DNA of 64,000 bases, from NCBI RefSeq assembly GCF_963666145.1, contig NZ_OY762614.1, positions 4,516,501-4,580,500 of the forward strand. The letters run 5' to 3'. The notes beneath the pieces are model-generated. The model saw nothing but the letters and a program-made list of their open reading frames with translations, was not told the origin of the DNA and searched no databases. The DNA is from an uncultured Desulfobacter sp. GTDB taxonomy: Bacteria; Desulfobacterota; Desulfobacteria; Desulfobacterales; Desulfobacteraceae. The translations under genes were made by a program, and so were the position numbers. Below are positions 48,393 through 58,682 of the stretch, in pieces (within the stretch, counting starts at the first letter, position 1; each line of letters starts with the position of its first letter).

Positions 48393-49007
48393 TTATTGGT
48401 TTGTCATCGCAAGCTTAACACCAAGAATGGCAAAAATGGCGGCAAATGACCGCTGTAGCCGGGTAATTACTCTCGGTGAATTGATGACGTACCTTCTAAC
48501 ACCATTGGCTGAGATGCCATACATTATAAAAATAATTAACGTCATAGCCATGAACACAACACTCAGCATGAACATCTCAAACATAGGCGCTGAACTGTTT
48601 GGCGACACAAAAAGTGGCAGAAACGCCAAAAAGAAAATTGATAATTTAGGATTCAGAATATTAATCAAGAAACCCCTTGTTGCAATTTGTCGAAAACTGT
48701 TTTTGCGGGCAGGTGAATTAAATCTAAGCACACCCGTTTCCCTCCACATGGACCATGCAAGATAGAGCAAATAAACAGCTCCAACATATTTAATTGCCTG
48801 GAACGCAACGGCGCTCATATGAAGTATCGCAGACAGCCCCAATATGCTTGCGGACAAGTGCGGTATAATGCCTGCTGTGCAACCAAAAGCAGCAGCAATG
48901 CTTGCTCTCCACCCCAAAAAAAGCCCTGTTGATATTGTATAGATAACTCCTGTACCTGGTATCAGAACTACGACCAATGATGTGATTAAAAATTCTGGGT
49001 TAAACAT
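48393..49007 (-). CDS. LysE/RhtB family amino-acid exporter
   Basis: 204 residues with about six transmembrane helices. N-terminal LITSLVVVLIPGTGVIYTISTGLFLGWRASIAAAFGCTAGI is the LysE signature, followed by YVGAVYLLYLAWSMWRE and FLINILNPKLSIFFLAFLPLFV, also typical. AAAGGAG precedes the ATG. Substrate is probably an amino acid or derivative; not determinable. It is the gene nearest the intact tRNA-Pro, at the right end of the element. Confidence 0.88.
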   Translation of the reverse strand: MFNPEFLITSLVVVLIPGTGVIYTISTGLFLGWRASIAAAFGCTAGIIPHLSASILGLSAILHMSAVAFQAIKYVGAVYLLYLAWSMWRETGVLRFNSPARKNSFRQIATRGFLINILNPKLSIFFLAFLPLFVSPNSSAPMFEMFMLSVVFMAMTLIIFIMYGISANGVRRYVINSPRVITRLQRSFAAIFAILGVKLAMTNQ

Positions 49008-49444
49008 TATTCTCCTTTATTTAGTGCCTTTTGCTGATATCCTCTTTTTTCAATTTTCTATTGTGTCCCCGGCATCTAAAATACCGGTCAGGTGTAAAGA
49101 ATGGTTGGTGGAATTGTCATATTCCCGTACCGAAGTTAGAGCTTTTTTAGACCTTATCCGGGCATAAGTCCCATATATTTCTGAGCCGGTATTGCCACCA
49201 TCCGACTCTTTGTAGAGCGTTTTATGTTCTTCTTGGTCGTATCCTTTGGCTTGGAGCGTTTCGTTCCGGCAGATTGCATTCAGGACTCTGAGAGACGGGG
49301 GGGCCGGAACGAAAAAGGTATCCCCTTTTTTTATTTTTTGATCGAAATTTTAGAAAAAAATCAAATAGAAATTCCCACATTGAATGTGGGAATAAAAAAG
49401 GTCTTCAACTTTTAAATAAAGCTGAAAACCCTTGTTTTTTTTGG
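49008..49444. other. Right-end region of the integrated element
   Basis: 437 bp without a confirmed gene. A minus-strand frame is open for 99 codons (49050-49349) with coding-like sequence (AICRNETLQAKGYDQEEH) but no ATG, GTG or TTG start I can support: possibly a gene remnant. A terminator lies at 49394-49430. Confidence 0.4.
49394..49430 (-). terminator. Terminator behind tRNA-Pro
   Basis: Minus strand GGTTTTCAGCTTT pairs with AAAGTTGAAGACC (two imperfections), followed by TTTTTTATT. It resembles in place and tail the one at 40092 behind the tRNA fragment; this one was probably brought by the element. Confidence 0.6.
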
Positions 49445-49521
49445 TGGTCGGGATGAGAGGATTTGAACCTCCGACCCCCTCGTCCCGAACGAGGTGCTCT
49501 ACCAGGCTGAGCCACATCCCG
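49445..49521 (-). tRNA. tRNA-Pro (CGG)
   Basis: 77 nt with encoded CCA. Acceptor CGGGATG pairs with CATCCCG, anticodon stem CCTCG/CGAGG with loop TTCGGGA (anticodon CGG), T-arm with GGTTCAAATCC. The 3' 45 bp are duplicated at 40133-40177, marking this gene as the integration target of the element to its left. Confidence 0.95.
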
Positions 49522-49567
49522 ACGCGTAAACCGCTACTTAATATATTAAAATAAAGAGAATGTCAAT

Positions 49568-51308
<1,741 letters not shown>

Positions 51309-51459
51309 AATCCAACCCTAATTTATATAAGCCTTTTTCCATTAGGTCAAATATTTATGGGCACTATTTTATAATATCGGTATTTGTTTTTCCGAATATC
51401 AGAGGGCGGACAGTCCGCACAAAGAACATTAATTTATATGCCGGTCAAAATCAAAGCGG

Positions 51460-51489
51460 TTGACCCCCTTCAGCTCAGTTTGGTATATT
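51460..51489 (+). promoter_or_regulatory. Candidate sigma-70 promoter for hemL
   Basis: TTGACC, 18 bases, TATATT, ending ~68 bp before the hemL ATG in the 249-bp divergent gap with tadA. Confidence 0.4.
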
Positions 51490-51557
51490 CCATCTTTCAA
51501 GACTAATTATTGTAACTGTGACACTTCCTGTAAATATACAATTATCGAGGATTAAAT

Positions 51558-52844
51558 ATGGAACGTACTAAATCAGCTGCGTTGTTTTCATCTGCCATGA
51601 ATTTGATACCGGGCGGGGTGAATTCGCCGGTGAGGGCCTGCGGTTCAGTGGGCGGAGAACCCGTTTTCATTGAAAAAGGAGAGGGGGCAAGGTTGTTTGA
51701 TGCCGACGGCAACGCATATATCGATTATGTCCTGTCCTGGGGACCGCTTATTCTCGGCCATCGTCCAAAAAGTGTGGTTGAGAGTTTAAAAAAGGTACTG
51801 GATTCCGGCACAAGCTTTGGTGCGCCCACCGCCCTTGAAAATGACCTGGCCCAGCTCGTTGTGGATGCCGTGGCTTCCGTGGATATGGTCAGAATGGTGA
51901 ACTCCGGCACCGAGGCGACCATGAGTGCCATCCGTTTGGCAAGGGGGGTGACGGGCCGGGATCTTATCGTTAAATTTGATGGATGTTACCATGGCCATGC
52001 GGATACCTTGCTTGTGGCGGCAGGCTCCGGGGTGGCCACCCTGGGTATTCCGGGAAGCCCGGGCGTTCCTGCCGACGTGATCCGCAATACCTTGTCCCTG
52101 CCGTACAATGACATTGAGGGATTTGAACAGCTTATGGCTGAAAAGGGCAAGGATATTGCCTGCGTGATCGTTGAGCCTGTGGCCGGTAATATGGGCATGG
52201 TCGCGCCTGATCCGCAGTTTTTAAAGACACTGCGTAGTCAGACGGCCGCCCATGGTGCGTTGCTGATTTTTGATGAAGTTATGACCGGGTTCCGGGTCGG
52301 GGAGCGAAAGTGTGCTCAAGGGCATTTTAATATTGATCCGGATTTGACCTGCTTTGGTAAGGTGATCGGCGGCGGGTTGCCCGTGGGCGCCTATGGCGGA
52401 AAACGCGAAATCATGTCGCAGATTGCCCCTGTGGGTGCGATTTACCAGGCCGGAACGTTGTCGGGCAATCCTTTGGCCATGGCCGCGGGGGTTGCCACGT
52501 TAAAGGCTCTTGAAGATGATCAACTCTACGCAGATATGGACCGGCGGGCTGAGATGCTGGTCAAGGGGCTTAAAACTGCGGCCGATGACGCAGGCATTCC
52601 TTTTTGCGCAGGTCATTTCGGCTCCATGGCCGGGTTCTTTTTTACAGGTCGGCCGGTGCGCAATTTTGATGATGCCAAAACCTGTGACCTGGCCCGGTTC
52701 GCTAAATTTTACCGGGGCATGCTGGCCAGGGGTATTTATCTTGCGCCGTCACAATTTGAGGCCTGTTTTGTCTCTGCCGCCCATACGGATGAGGATATTG
52801 AGATGACCCTGGATGCCGCACGGCAGGTCATGGCGGAAATTTAA
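51558..52844 (+). CDS. hemL: Glutamate-1-semialdehyde 2,1-aminomutase
   Basis: PLP enzyme making 5-aminolevulinate in the C5 haem pathway, also needed here for sirohaem of sulfite reductase (inference). Start [53 protein letters not shown] and the PLP lysine K268 in [15 protein letters not shown] are all family signatures. 428 residues is standard. The stop TAA shares one base with the mpl ATG. Confidence 0.95.
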   Translation: MERTKSAALFSSAMNLIPGGVNSPVRACGSVGGEPVFIEKGEGARLFDADGNAYIDYVLSWGPLILGHRPKSVVESLKKVLDSGTSFGAPTALENDLAQLVVDAVASVDMVRMVNSGTEATMSAIRLARGVTGRDLIVKFDGCYHGHADTLLVAAGSGVATLGIPGSPGVPADVIRNTLSLPYNDIEGFEQLMAEKGKDIACVIVEPVAGNMGMVAPDPQFLKTLRSQTAAHGALLIFDEVMTGFRVGERKCAQGHFNIDPDLTCFGKVIGGGLPVGAYGGKREIMSQIAPVGAIYQAGTLSGNPLAMAAGVATLKALEDDQLYADMDRRAEMLVKGLKTAADDAGIPFCAGHFGSMAGFFFTGRPVRNFDDAKTCDLARFAKFYRGMLARGIYLAPSQFEACFVSAAHTDEDIEMTLDAARQVMAEI

Positions 52845-54277
52845 TGGCTGATTCAATCAAGCGGATTCATCTGGTGGCAGCCTGTGGCACCGGCATGGGC
52901 ACACTGGCTTGTATCCTTAAAAAAATGGGTTATGTTGTCACGGGATCAGACCAGAATGTGTATCCGCCCATGAGTGACTTTCTTGAAGATAACGGGATTA
53001 CACTATTTAGCGGCTTTGATCCGGCCAATATCAGCGAGGCGCCGGGACAGGTTCCCGATCTTGTGATTATCGGCAATGCCGTGACCCGTGATAACCCCGA
53101 AGCGGTTGCCGTGATGGAACGGGGCCTTGACTACATGTCCATGCCCCAGGCGGTGAATCGGTTTATTGCCCATGGCAAAAAGATCATTCTGGTCACCGGC
53201 ACCCATGGTAAAACAACCACCTCCGCCATCATGGCCCATTTACTGGAAACCGCAGGGCTTTGCCCCTCATTTATGATCGGGGGGATTTTAAAAGATTTTA
53301 ACTCCTCGTTCAAAATAGGTGACGGGGAACACATGGTGATAGAGGGGGATGAGTATGATACGGCCTTTTTTGATAAGGGGCCGAAATTCATGCATTATGA
53401 CCCCTATATAACCATTATGACTGGTATTGAATTTGACCATGCAGATATTTTTGACGACCTGGATCATATTTGCCGGGCATTTGCCGGCCTGGTGTCAAAG
53501 ATCAAAGATCAAAGCCGGATCATTGCCTGCAAGGATAACGAAAATTTGATGCAGGTATTGGCAAAGGCCGGTGCTGCTGATTGCCAGACTTACGGCCCAG
53601 ACGCCATGTGGCAGGTGAACGACCATCGCTTAAGCAGTGAGCCGGACTCCGTTACGGGCCGTTTGCATACCCTTGCCCGCATCACCGGTCCCGGCACGGA
53701 CCTTAGCATCCAGACGGATCTGCCCGGGCGGCATAACCTTCTCAATGCAACGGCCTGCGTTGCCGCGGCCCGCAGTCTGGGGATTGCTGAGTCAGATATT
53801 GCCCGGGGGCTGTCAACCTTCAGCGGGGTGAAACGGCGCCAGGAGATCCGGGGACAGGTGAATGGCATTACGGTGATGGATGATTTTGCCCATCATCCCA
53901 CCGCGGTGAAAGAGACCATTGCCGCAGTCAAACCGTTTTATCCCAAAGGTCGGCTGGTGGCCGTGTTTGAGCCCAGAACCAATACAAGCATGCGAAATAT
54001 TTTTCAAGAGACCTATCCGGCATGCTTTGACTTGGCGGATCTGGTGTGTATCTGTTCGCCCGGGGTAAAAAAGAATATTCCCGAAGCGGAACGCTTTTCA
54101 CCTGAACGATTGACCCAGGATATTTGTAAACGGGGCCGGGTGGCCCACCATTTTAATGATCCCGGCCAGGTGGTTGACTTTCTTGCTTTGGAACTTAAAC
54201 CCCATGATCTGGTTTTAGTAATGTCCAATGGCGGGTTTGGAAATATTCACCAGCGTATTCTGGAGCGGTTGGGGTGA
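52844..54277 (+). CDS. mpl: UDP-N-acetylmuramate:L-Ala-gamma-D-Glu-meso-DAP ligase
   Basis: Mur-ligase that reattaches recycled tripeptide to UDP-MurNAc. N-terminal IHLVAACGTGMGTLACIL and TGSDQNVYPPMSD are the Mpl form of the Rossmann domain, VTGTHGKTTTSAIMAHLLE is the ATP-binding P-loop, and MDDFAHHPTAVKETI and FEPRTNTSMRN are the C-terminal Mur signatures that separate Mpl from MurC. 477 residues fits. It indicates recycling of meso-DAP peptidoglycan. Confidence 0.92.
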   Translation: MADSIKRIHLVAACGTGMGTLACILKKMGYVVTGSDQNVYPPMSDFLEDNGITLFSGFDPANISEAPGQVPDLVIIGNAVTRDNPEAVAVMERGLDYMSMPQAVNRFIAHGKKIILVTGTHGKTTTSAIMAHLLETAGLCPSFMIGGILKDFNSSFKIGDGEHMVIEGDEYDTAFFDKGPKFMHYDPYITIMTGIEFDHADIFDDLDHICRAFAGLVSKIKDQSRIIACKDNENLMQVLAKAGAADCQTYGPDAMWQVNDHRLSSEPDSVTGRLHTLARITGPGTDLSIQTDLPGRHNLLNATACVAAARSLGIAESDIARGLSTFSGVKRRQEIRGQVNGITVMDDFAHHPTAVKETIAAVKPFYPKGRLVAVFEPRTNTSMRNIFQETYPACFDLADLVCICSPGVKKNIPEAERFSPERLTQDICKRGRVAHHFNDPGQVVDFLALELKPHDLVLVMSNGGFGNIHQRILERLG

Positions 54278-54474
54278 AAAGAATTGTAATTAGAGTTATC
54301 GGCATCGGACTGCTGCATTCGTTTTTATACGGTTATCTGGTGCCTTTTGTTATTTACCCGCGGTTCGGGCAGCATGGAATTACCTTTGCCGTTATTGTTG
54401 CCGTACTGATTTCCATTGGTATTCTGGCCACACTGCGGTTGGGGAAAAATAAAAAAAAGAACAAAGGAGAGTAA
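54274..54474 (+). CDS. Small two-helix membrane protein
   Basis: 66 residues starting at GTG 54274, which overlaps the mpl stop (GTGA). Two hydrophobic segments (VIGIGLLHSFLYGYLVPFVIY-like and ITFAVIVAVLISIGILATL) and a Lys-rich cytoplasmic tail. No family recognised. It is followed 3 bp later by the hemerythrin-like gene and is probably in the mpl operon. Confidence 0.65.
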   Translation: MKRIVIRVIGIGLLHSFLYGYLVPFVIYPRFGQHGITFAVIVAVLISIGILATLRLGKNKKKNKGE

Positions 54475-54477
54475 CCC

Positions 54478-54909
54478 ATGACCAATATCATTGAATGGGA
54501 TAAAAAATACGGTGTGGATGTGCCTGAACTGGATGAAAGCCGCAAACAGCTTATGGAGATGTTTAACACCCTGATTGGCATGAAGTCAAAGAAGGGCGGC
54601 AACAAGGACGTGTCTAATTTAGTCACGGATGTCAACGATTACAGTAAACTTCTTTTTTCACAGGAAGAAAAAGTGCTTGGGCAAAAAGGATATCCGGATC
54701 TTGATCTCCATGCAAAGTCCCATCGACGGTTTATCAAAAAAGCCATTGGCCTTCGTCGTGAGATAGCAGATGACGTTGATAATCTGTCTCTTGAAGATAT
54801 TTTGGTATTGCGGGACCTGTTGATAAAGCATTTTGAAGTAGCCGATAAGATGTTTATTCCGTTTTTAAGAATCCACAATTATGTGGATGAGTGTGAAACG
54901 AAAAAATAA
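54478..54909 (+). CDS. Hemerythrin-like protein lacking ligands of one iron
   Basis: 143 residues with the four-helix bacteriohemerythrin layout: start IIEWDKKYGVDVPELDE, EE motif, HAKSHRRF, and KHFEVADKMF. Compared with the canonical seven ligands, H78, H82, H118, D123 and bridging E63 are present, but the His of helix A (QHK) is Arg22 (ESRK) and the His of HFxxEE is Leu59 (LFSQEE). Both missing residues bind the same iron in characterised hemerythrins. It has AAAGGAGAG before the ATG. A single-metal or non-oxygen-binding role is inferred. Confidence 0.85.
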   Translation: MTNIIEWDKKYGVDVPELDESRKQLMEMFNTLIGMKSKKGGNKDVSNLVTDVNDYSKLLFSQEEKVLGQKGYPDLDLHAKSHRRFIKKAIGLRREIADDVDNLSLEDILVLRDLLIKHFEVADKMFIPFLRIHNYVDECETKK

Positions 54910-54956
54910 GCCAGGGATCTCGCCCGGATTGGGCAGTTGGCTTGTTTCCCGTTTTT

Positions 54957-55034
54957 TGTAGGGGCAGCCCCCTGTGCTTGCCCTTGTCGGGGCCGGCACG
55001 GCGGCAAAGGCAGATTCCTGGGCCTGCCCCTACA
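54957..55034. repeat. Palindrome-ended GC-rich repeat element
   Basis: 78 bp bounded by TGTAGGGGCAG and its exact inverted copy CTGCCCCTACA, with a GC-rich interior. It lies just after the hemerythrin-like gene. The TGCCCCTAC end is shared with the shorter element at 36036-36063. No ORF. Probably a dispersed repeat of the GTAGGGGC type. Confidence 0.7.
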
Positions 55035-55163
55035 ACGCCCATGGTTTTGTGGGCGGTCATGGTCATAATTAAAGAAATATTTAGTCGTTGACGATATCTT
55101 TATTTGGAAGTTAAAAACAATTTCCAGAATAAAGATAAAAAGAAAAATATAAAGACTTAAATT

Positions 55164-55445
55164 ATGATTGCTGACTATGAGATAATACCCGGTGCCGACA
55201 AGATTATGGGAAACGGCACCAGGGGTGCGGGGTTTGCCGGTGGATATCAGCACAAGGCGCCCAATCGCAGAAAAGAAAGACGCAAAAGGCGGTATGACCG
55301 ACGCAAGAGCGTCAGAGACGGTGTGATTGTTACACTATCTTTCAAAAAAGACCGCAGGAAAAAGCCTGACCGTCGTTTAAGGACATCAATCCGGCCCGTC
55401 CCAGTCGATGACGATAACGGCTCGGGGTATGATATCATTGCCTGA
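55164..55445 (+). CDS. Small basic Arg-rich protein
   Basis: 93 residues. The centre is dominated by Arg/Lys (NRRKERRKRRYDRRKSVRDG, then LSFKKDRRKKPDRRLR), flanked by a glycine-rich N-terminus (NGTRGAGFAGG) and an acidic tail (VDDDNGSGYD). No signal peptide, Cys or recognised domain. RR-x2-RR clusters recall linkers next to PilZ or nucleic-acid-binding proteins, but no partner is adjacent. Coding is supported by biased composition and an isolated ATG after AAATATAAAG; the ribosome binding site is weak. Confidence 0.55.
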   Translation: MIADYEIIPGADKIMGNGTRGAGFAGGYQHKAPNRRKERRKRRYDRRKSVRDGVIVTLSFKKDRRKKPDRRLRTSIRPVPVDDDNGSGYDIIA

Positions 55446-56016
55446 TAATTTAAGTCTGATCTTAGTTATTATAAATATTCACGCCTATTTGAGATCCTTT
55501 CCGCTGTATTGACCTGCCGACTCCCCGGGTGATGTGTGTCCGCAATTGAGGACGCAGCGGAACATTACAAATTAATCATCTATGCGAAAAGATTTTACGA
55601 TCCGATGGAAAAGATGGTATAGAACGGCCTATTTTTAACATGCTTTTAAAAGTTCGGTGCAATGATTACAAGCGGTTGCTGTTTGACGGTGACACGTATG
55701 TGATCATTGAAGGGAATCGCTGGTTTTTACCCGCCAGCTGCTTTATACGGGTATCAAGCGGTCCCGGAAAAAAAGTGATTATTTCGGCAGCATGCCCATG
55801 AACCGCCAGGCCGTCAGAACTTCGCTTGACCCCCAGGTCCAAGCTGGGGGCCGAACTGGATGGGACATAGACCTTGAATGAGGGCGGGCAGCTCGTCTTG
55901 ACTGAATAGTTGGCTTAGCAGTCGAAGATTGGTTGTCGAAATTAACATACAACAAGAGATGAAAGCTGTATGAGCAGCCTGGACGCTTTCGTACAAATTT
56001 TAGTGAAAGAATTGTT
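55446..56016. other. Gap between the Arg-rich gene and resB
   Basis: 570 bp. Contains one plausible tiny gene (55640-55801). The rest has no clear promoter pair or hairpin; the minus-strand frame at 55814-55996 is not supported. Confidence 0.4.
55640..55801 (+). CDS. Possible 53-residue protein
   Basis: Starts MLLKVRCNDYKRLLFDGDT, continues with YVIIEGNRWFLPASCFIRV and ends KKVIISAACP. The alternation of hydrophobic and polar residues looks like a small beta-sheet, and the codon choice resembles neighbours, but the ribosome binding site is weak and the family is unknown to me. Confidence 0.3.
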   Translation: MLLKVRCNDYKRLLFDGDTYVIIEGNRWFLPASCFIRVSSGPGKKVIISAACP

Positions 56017-57387
56017 TTGAGACAAAAAGACAGCTTTGCCGATCAGATCTGGATGTTTTTTGCCTCGGTGAAACTCACTGTTTATACCCTGGTGCTTTTG
56101 GCCGTAACCTCTATCATTGGTACGTTGATTTTGCAGAACGCAAGCCCCGAAGCGTATATCCGGCTTTACGGTCCGGGGCTGTACAATATGATCCAGGTGC
56201 TTGATCTGGACAGGATGTATCAGGCATGGTGGTATCTGTTGCTCATGGTGGTATTGTGCGTCAATATTGTTGTCTGCTCCATTGACAGGCTGTCGGGCTC
56301 CTGGAAAATTATTTTTCCTAAACAGATTTCAGTCAATCCCCGGCGGTTCGAAAATGCCAAAAACAGGCAGCAGTTTGACTGCCACGCTTCAATAGAGCAG
56401 ATTACGCTTCGGGCAAAAAAGGCGCTTGCCGGCCGGGGCGGTAAAGTGATTGAGAAGACGGACGACACAGGACTCTTTTTATATGCCGAAAAAGGCCGGT
56501 GGTCCCGGCTTGGGGTCTATGTGGTCCATGCCAGTGTACTGATGCTGCTTGCCGGTGCCTTGATCGGGTCCGCCCTGGGATTTAAGGCAAACTTGCGGCT
56601 GGATGAAGGACAAACCGCAGATACGGTGTTTGACAGCCATACCCGATTGCCCATCAAACTGCCGTTCATGGTCCGGTGCAATGATTTTCAGGTTAAGTTT
56701 TACGATACAGGTGCCCCGGATGAATATAAATCTAACTTAACCATCCTTGAAAACAACGCGGAAAGTTTTACCCGGGAGATTCTGGTCAACCATCCGTTAC
56801 GGTACAAGGGGATTAACATCTTCCAGGCGTCCTATGGTCCGACCACACCTGATGAGGCCCTGTTTGAAATCACTGACAGTGAAACCGGAACAGTTGAGAC
56901 GCACACCATAAAAAACGGTAAAAGTGTGCCGCTGTCCGCTGATGCCGGTAAATTTATATTTGAAGGGTTTGTACCCCATTATGAGTTCAACGGTCATGAC
57001 TTGGGAGAGGCGTTTGTCGGGCGCCTTGAAACAAACAACGGCAAAAATGCCCAGATTGTTCTGCCCACCAAGTTTCCCACATTTGATAAAATGCGCAAGG
57101 GCAGGTTCACCGTTGAGGTTAAATCCTGGGACCAGGCTTATTATACCGGACTTCAGGTAACAAAGGATCCGGGCGTTCCATTTGTGTACACAGGCTTTTT
57201 GCTTATGATCATTGGTTGCTGGGTTACCTTCTTTGTCTCCCATCAGTCTGTGTGCATTGGCCTGGAACAGGCCGGGTCCGGCAGTACCCGGGTGTGGGTG
57301 GCCGGTCGGGCAAACCGCAATGCCCAGAGTACCAATTTGACCGTTAAAAAACTTGTAAAGGAATTAAAGGAAGTGTCAGGCAAATGA
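56017..57387 (+). CDS. resB: Cytochrome c biogenesis protein ResB (Ccs1)
   Basis: System II haem-delivery protein. 456 residues: two helices near the N-terminus (SVKLTVYTLVLLAVTSIIGTL; WWYLLLMVVLCVNIVVC), a third at ~165-190, a large periplasmic domain (~195-395, with NHPLRYKGINIFQASYG) and a final helix (GFLLMIIGCWVTFFVSH). It begins at TTG (56017) with AAAGA upstream; no ATG is available nearby. The stop overlaps the ccsB ATG by 4 bp. The pair matures the multihaem cytochromes of which QrcA, encoded next, is one. Confidence 0.93.
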   Translation: MRQKDSFADQIWMFFASVKLTVYTLVLLAVTSIIGTLILQNASPEAYIRLYGPGLYNMIQVLDLDRMYQAWWYLLLMVVLCVNIVVCSIDRLSGSWKIIFPKQISVNPRRFENAKNRQQFDCHASIEQITLRAKKALAGRGGKVIEKTDDTGLFLYAEKGRWSRLGVYVVHASVLMLLAGALIGSALGFKANLRLDEGQTADTVFDSHTRLPIKLPFMVRCNDFQVKFYDTGAPDEYKSNLTILENNAESFTREILVNHPLRYKGINIFQASYGPTTPDEALFEITDSETGTVETHTIKNGKSVPLSADAGKFIFEGFVPHYEFNGHDLGEAFVGRLETNNGKNAQIVLPTKFPTFDKMRKGRFTVEVKSWDQAYYTGLQVTKDPGVPFVYTGFLLMIIGCWVTFFVSHQSVCIGLEQAGSGSTRVWVAGRANRNAQSTNLTVKKLVKELKEVSGK

Positions 57388-58217
57388 ATTCATCCCTGCT
57401 TTTATCGGCTGCAACATTTATCTATGCCTTGGCATCGATATTTTATATTGGATCTTTTTCTTTTAAAAAACAGAGCTTTGCCCGGTTAGGATTCTGGGTG
57501 ATTGTTATCGGCCTTGTGGCCAACACCGGCGGAATTCTATTGCGCTGGGTCGAATCCTACCAAATTGGATACGGGCATGCGCCATTTTCAAATATGTATG
57601 AGTCCCTGGTCTTTTTCTCCTGGACGGCTGCGGCCCTCTATGTATTTGTGGAGTGCAAGTATAAGGAGAGTATCATCGGGGTATTTGTCTCTCCTCTGAT
57701 TTTTCTTGGCATTGCCTATGCCAGCTTTGATCCGTCCATCACGTCAAAAATTTCGCCATTGATTCCTGCACTCAAGTCCAACTGGCTTATTGCCCATGTC
57801 ATTACCTGCTTTCTGGGGTATGCGGGCTTTGCCCTGGCCTTTGGGTTCAGCTTTATGTATTTCATCAAACCCAAAGCGCCTACGGCAAAGCGCTTGTTTG
57901 CCAAACTGCCCGACTGGGATACCATTGATGAGCTGACCTACCAGATGATTGTTTTCGGTTTTTTGTTTCTGACCATCGGTATTATCACAGGTTCGGTCTG
58001 GGCCAATTCCGCCTGGGGCAAATACTGGTCCTGGGACCCCAAAGAGACCTGGTCTTTAATCACCTGGTTTATATATGCCATTTTCCTGCATCTGCGTTTG
58101 ATGCGCGGGTGGCACGGTAAAAATCTTGCCATTGTCTCCATCATCGGATTTTTAGGGGTTCTGTTCACGTATTTCGGCGTCAATTTTCTTTTATCCGGAC
58201 TTCACAGTTACGGATAA
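57384..58217 (+). CDS. ccsB: Cytochrome c biogenesis protein CcsB/CcsA
   Basis: System II haem exporter/ligase subunit. 277 residues, about eight transmembrane helices, with the periplasmic WWD-type haem motif WANSAWGKYWSWDPKETWSL and conserved His residues before and after it (for example LIAHVITCFLGY and FLHLRLMRGWHG). It partners ResB, with which its start overlaps. Confidence 0.94.
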   Translation: MNSSLLLSAATFIYALASIFYIGSFSFKKQSFARLGFWVIVIGLVANTGGILLRWVESYQIGYGHAPFSNMYESLVFFSWTAAALYVFVECKYKESIIGVFVSPLIFLGIAYASFDPSITSKISPLIPALKSNWLIAHVITCFLGYAGFALAFGFSFMYFIKPKAPTAKRLFAKLPDWDTIDELTYQMIVFGFLFLTIGIITGSVWANSAWGKYWSWDPKETWSLITWFIYAIFLHLRLMRGWHGKNLAIVSIIGFLGVLFTYFGVNFLLSGLHSYG

Positions 58218-58283
58218 GGCAACAAGCTGTTGAATAAGGTTTTGCCGGCGGATTTGCGCAAAATTTTCATAATCGTTTAAAGC

Positions 58284-58329
58284 AAAGCCCAGGGCGCATA
58301 TCACAATATGCGCCCTGGGCTTTTTCATT
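58284..58329 (+). terminator. Rho-independent terminator after ccsB
   Basis: AGCCCAGGGCGCATA pairs with TATGCGCCCTGGGCT around a six-base loop, followed by TTTT. Strong, 67 bp after the ccsB stop; it separates the resB-ccsB unit from qrc. Confidence 0.85.
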
Positions 58330-58682
58330 AAATACGCTGGATTTGAAAATTGCTCTATGCTTTGTCGCAATATTTTACGAAAAATTACATTTTTTACGGT
58401 CGTTTTTTTTAACGCTATTATATAATTGTATAAAATTTAAAATAGCCAAGGAAAATAATTTTAATCCGATTCTGTTCAGGCCGTTCCGGATCAAGGCGTT
58501 TCCCAATTAAACTTGACAAGGCAAATATATATTAATATAGAATGACCGAATTTGTATTTTCCGGACGTATTGCAGAAAATCGGCATGGTAGATGTGTTTC
58601 TGCGAAAAATATTGGCCTGGGACTTAATCCTGTGGCCGCAAAGGTATGGTAACATCAACATTTTAACTTTGATGGAGTTTTC
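58330..58682. other. qrc upstream region
   Basis: AT-rich 350 bp containing the promoter candidate at 58513-58541, which leaves a leader of ~135 nt before qrcA. No gene seen. Confidence 0.55.
58513..58541 (+). promoter_or_regulatory. Sigma-70 promoter for the qrc operon
   Basis: TTGACA, 17 bases, TATAGA: perfect -35, ideal spacing, four- to five-of-six -10. Confidence 0.6.

Noticed and set aside
54879..55253. 124-codon minus-strand frame over the repeat element
   Set aside because: It runs through the non-coding palindromic repeat and an AT-rich leader and resembles no protein.
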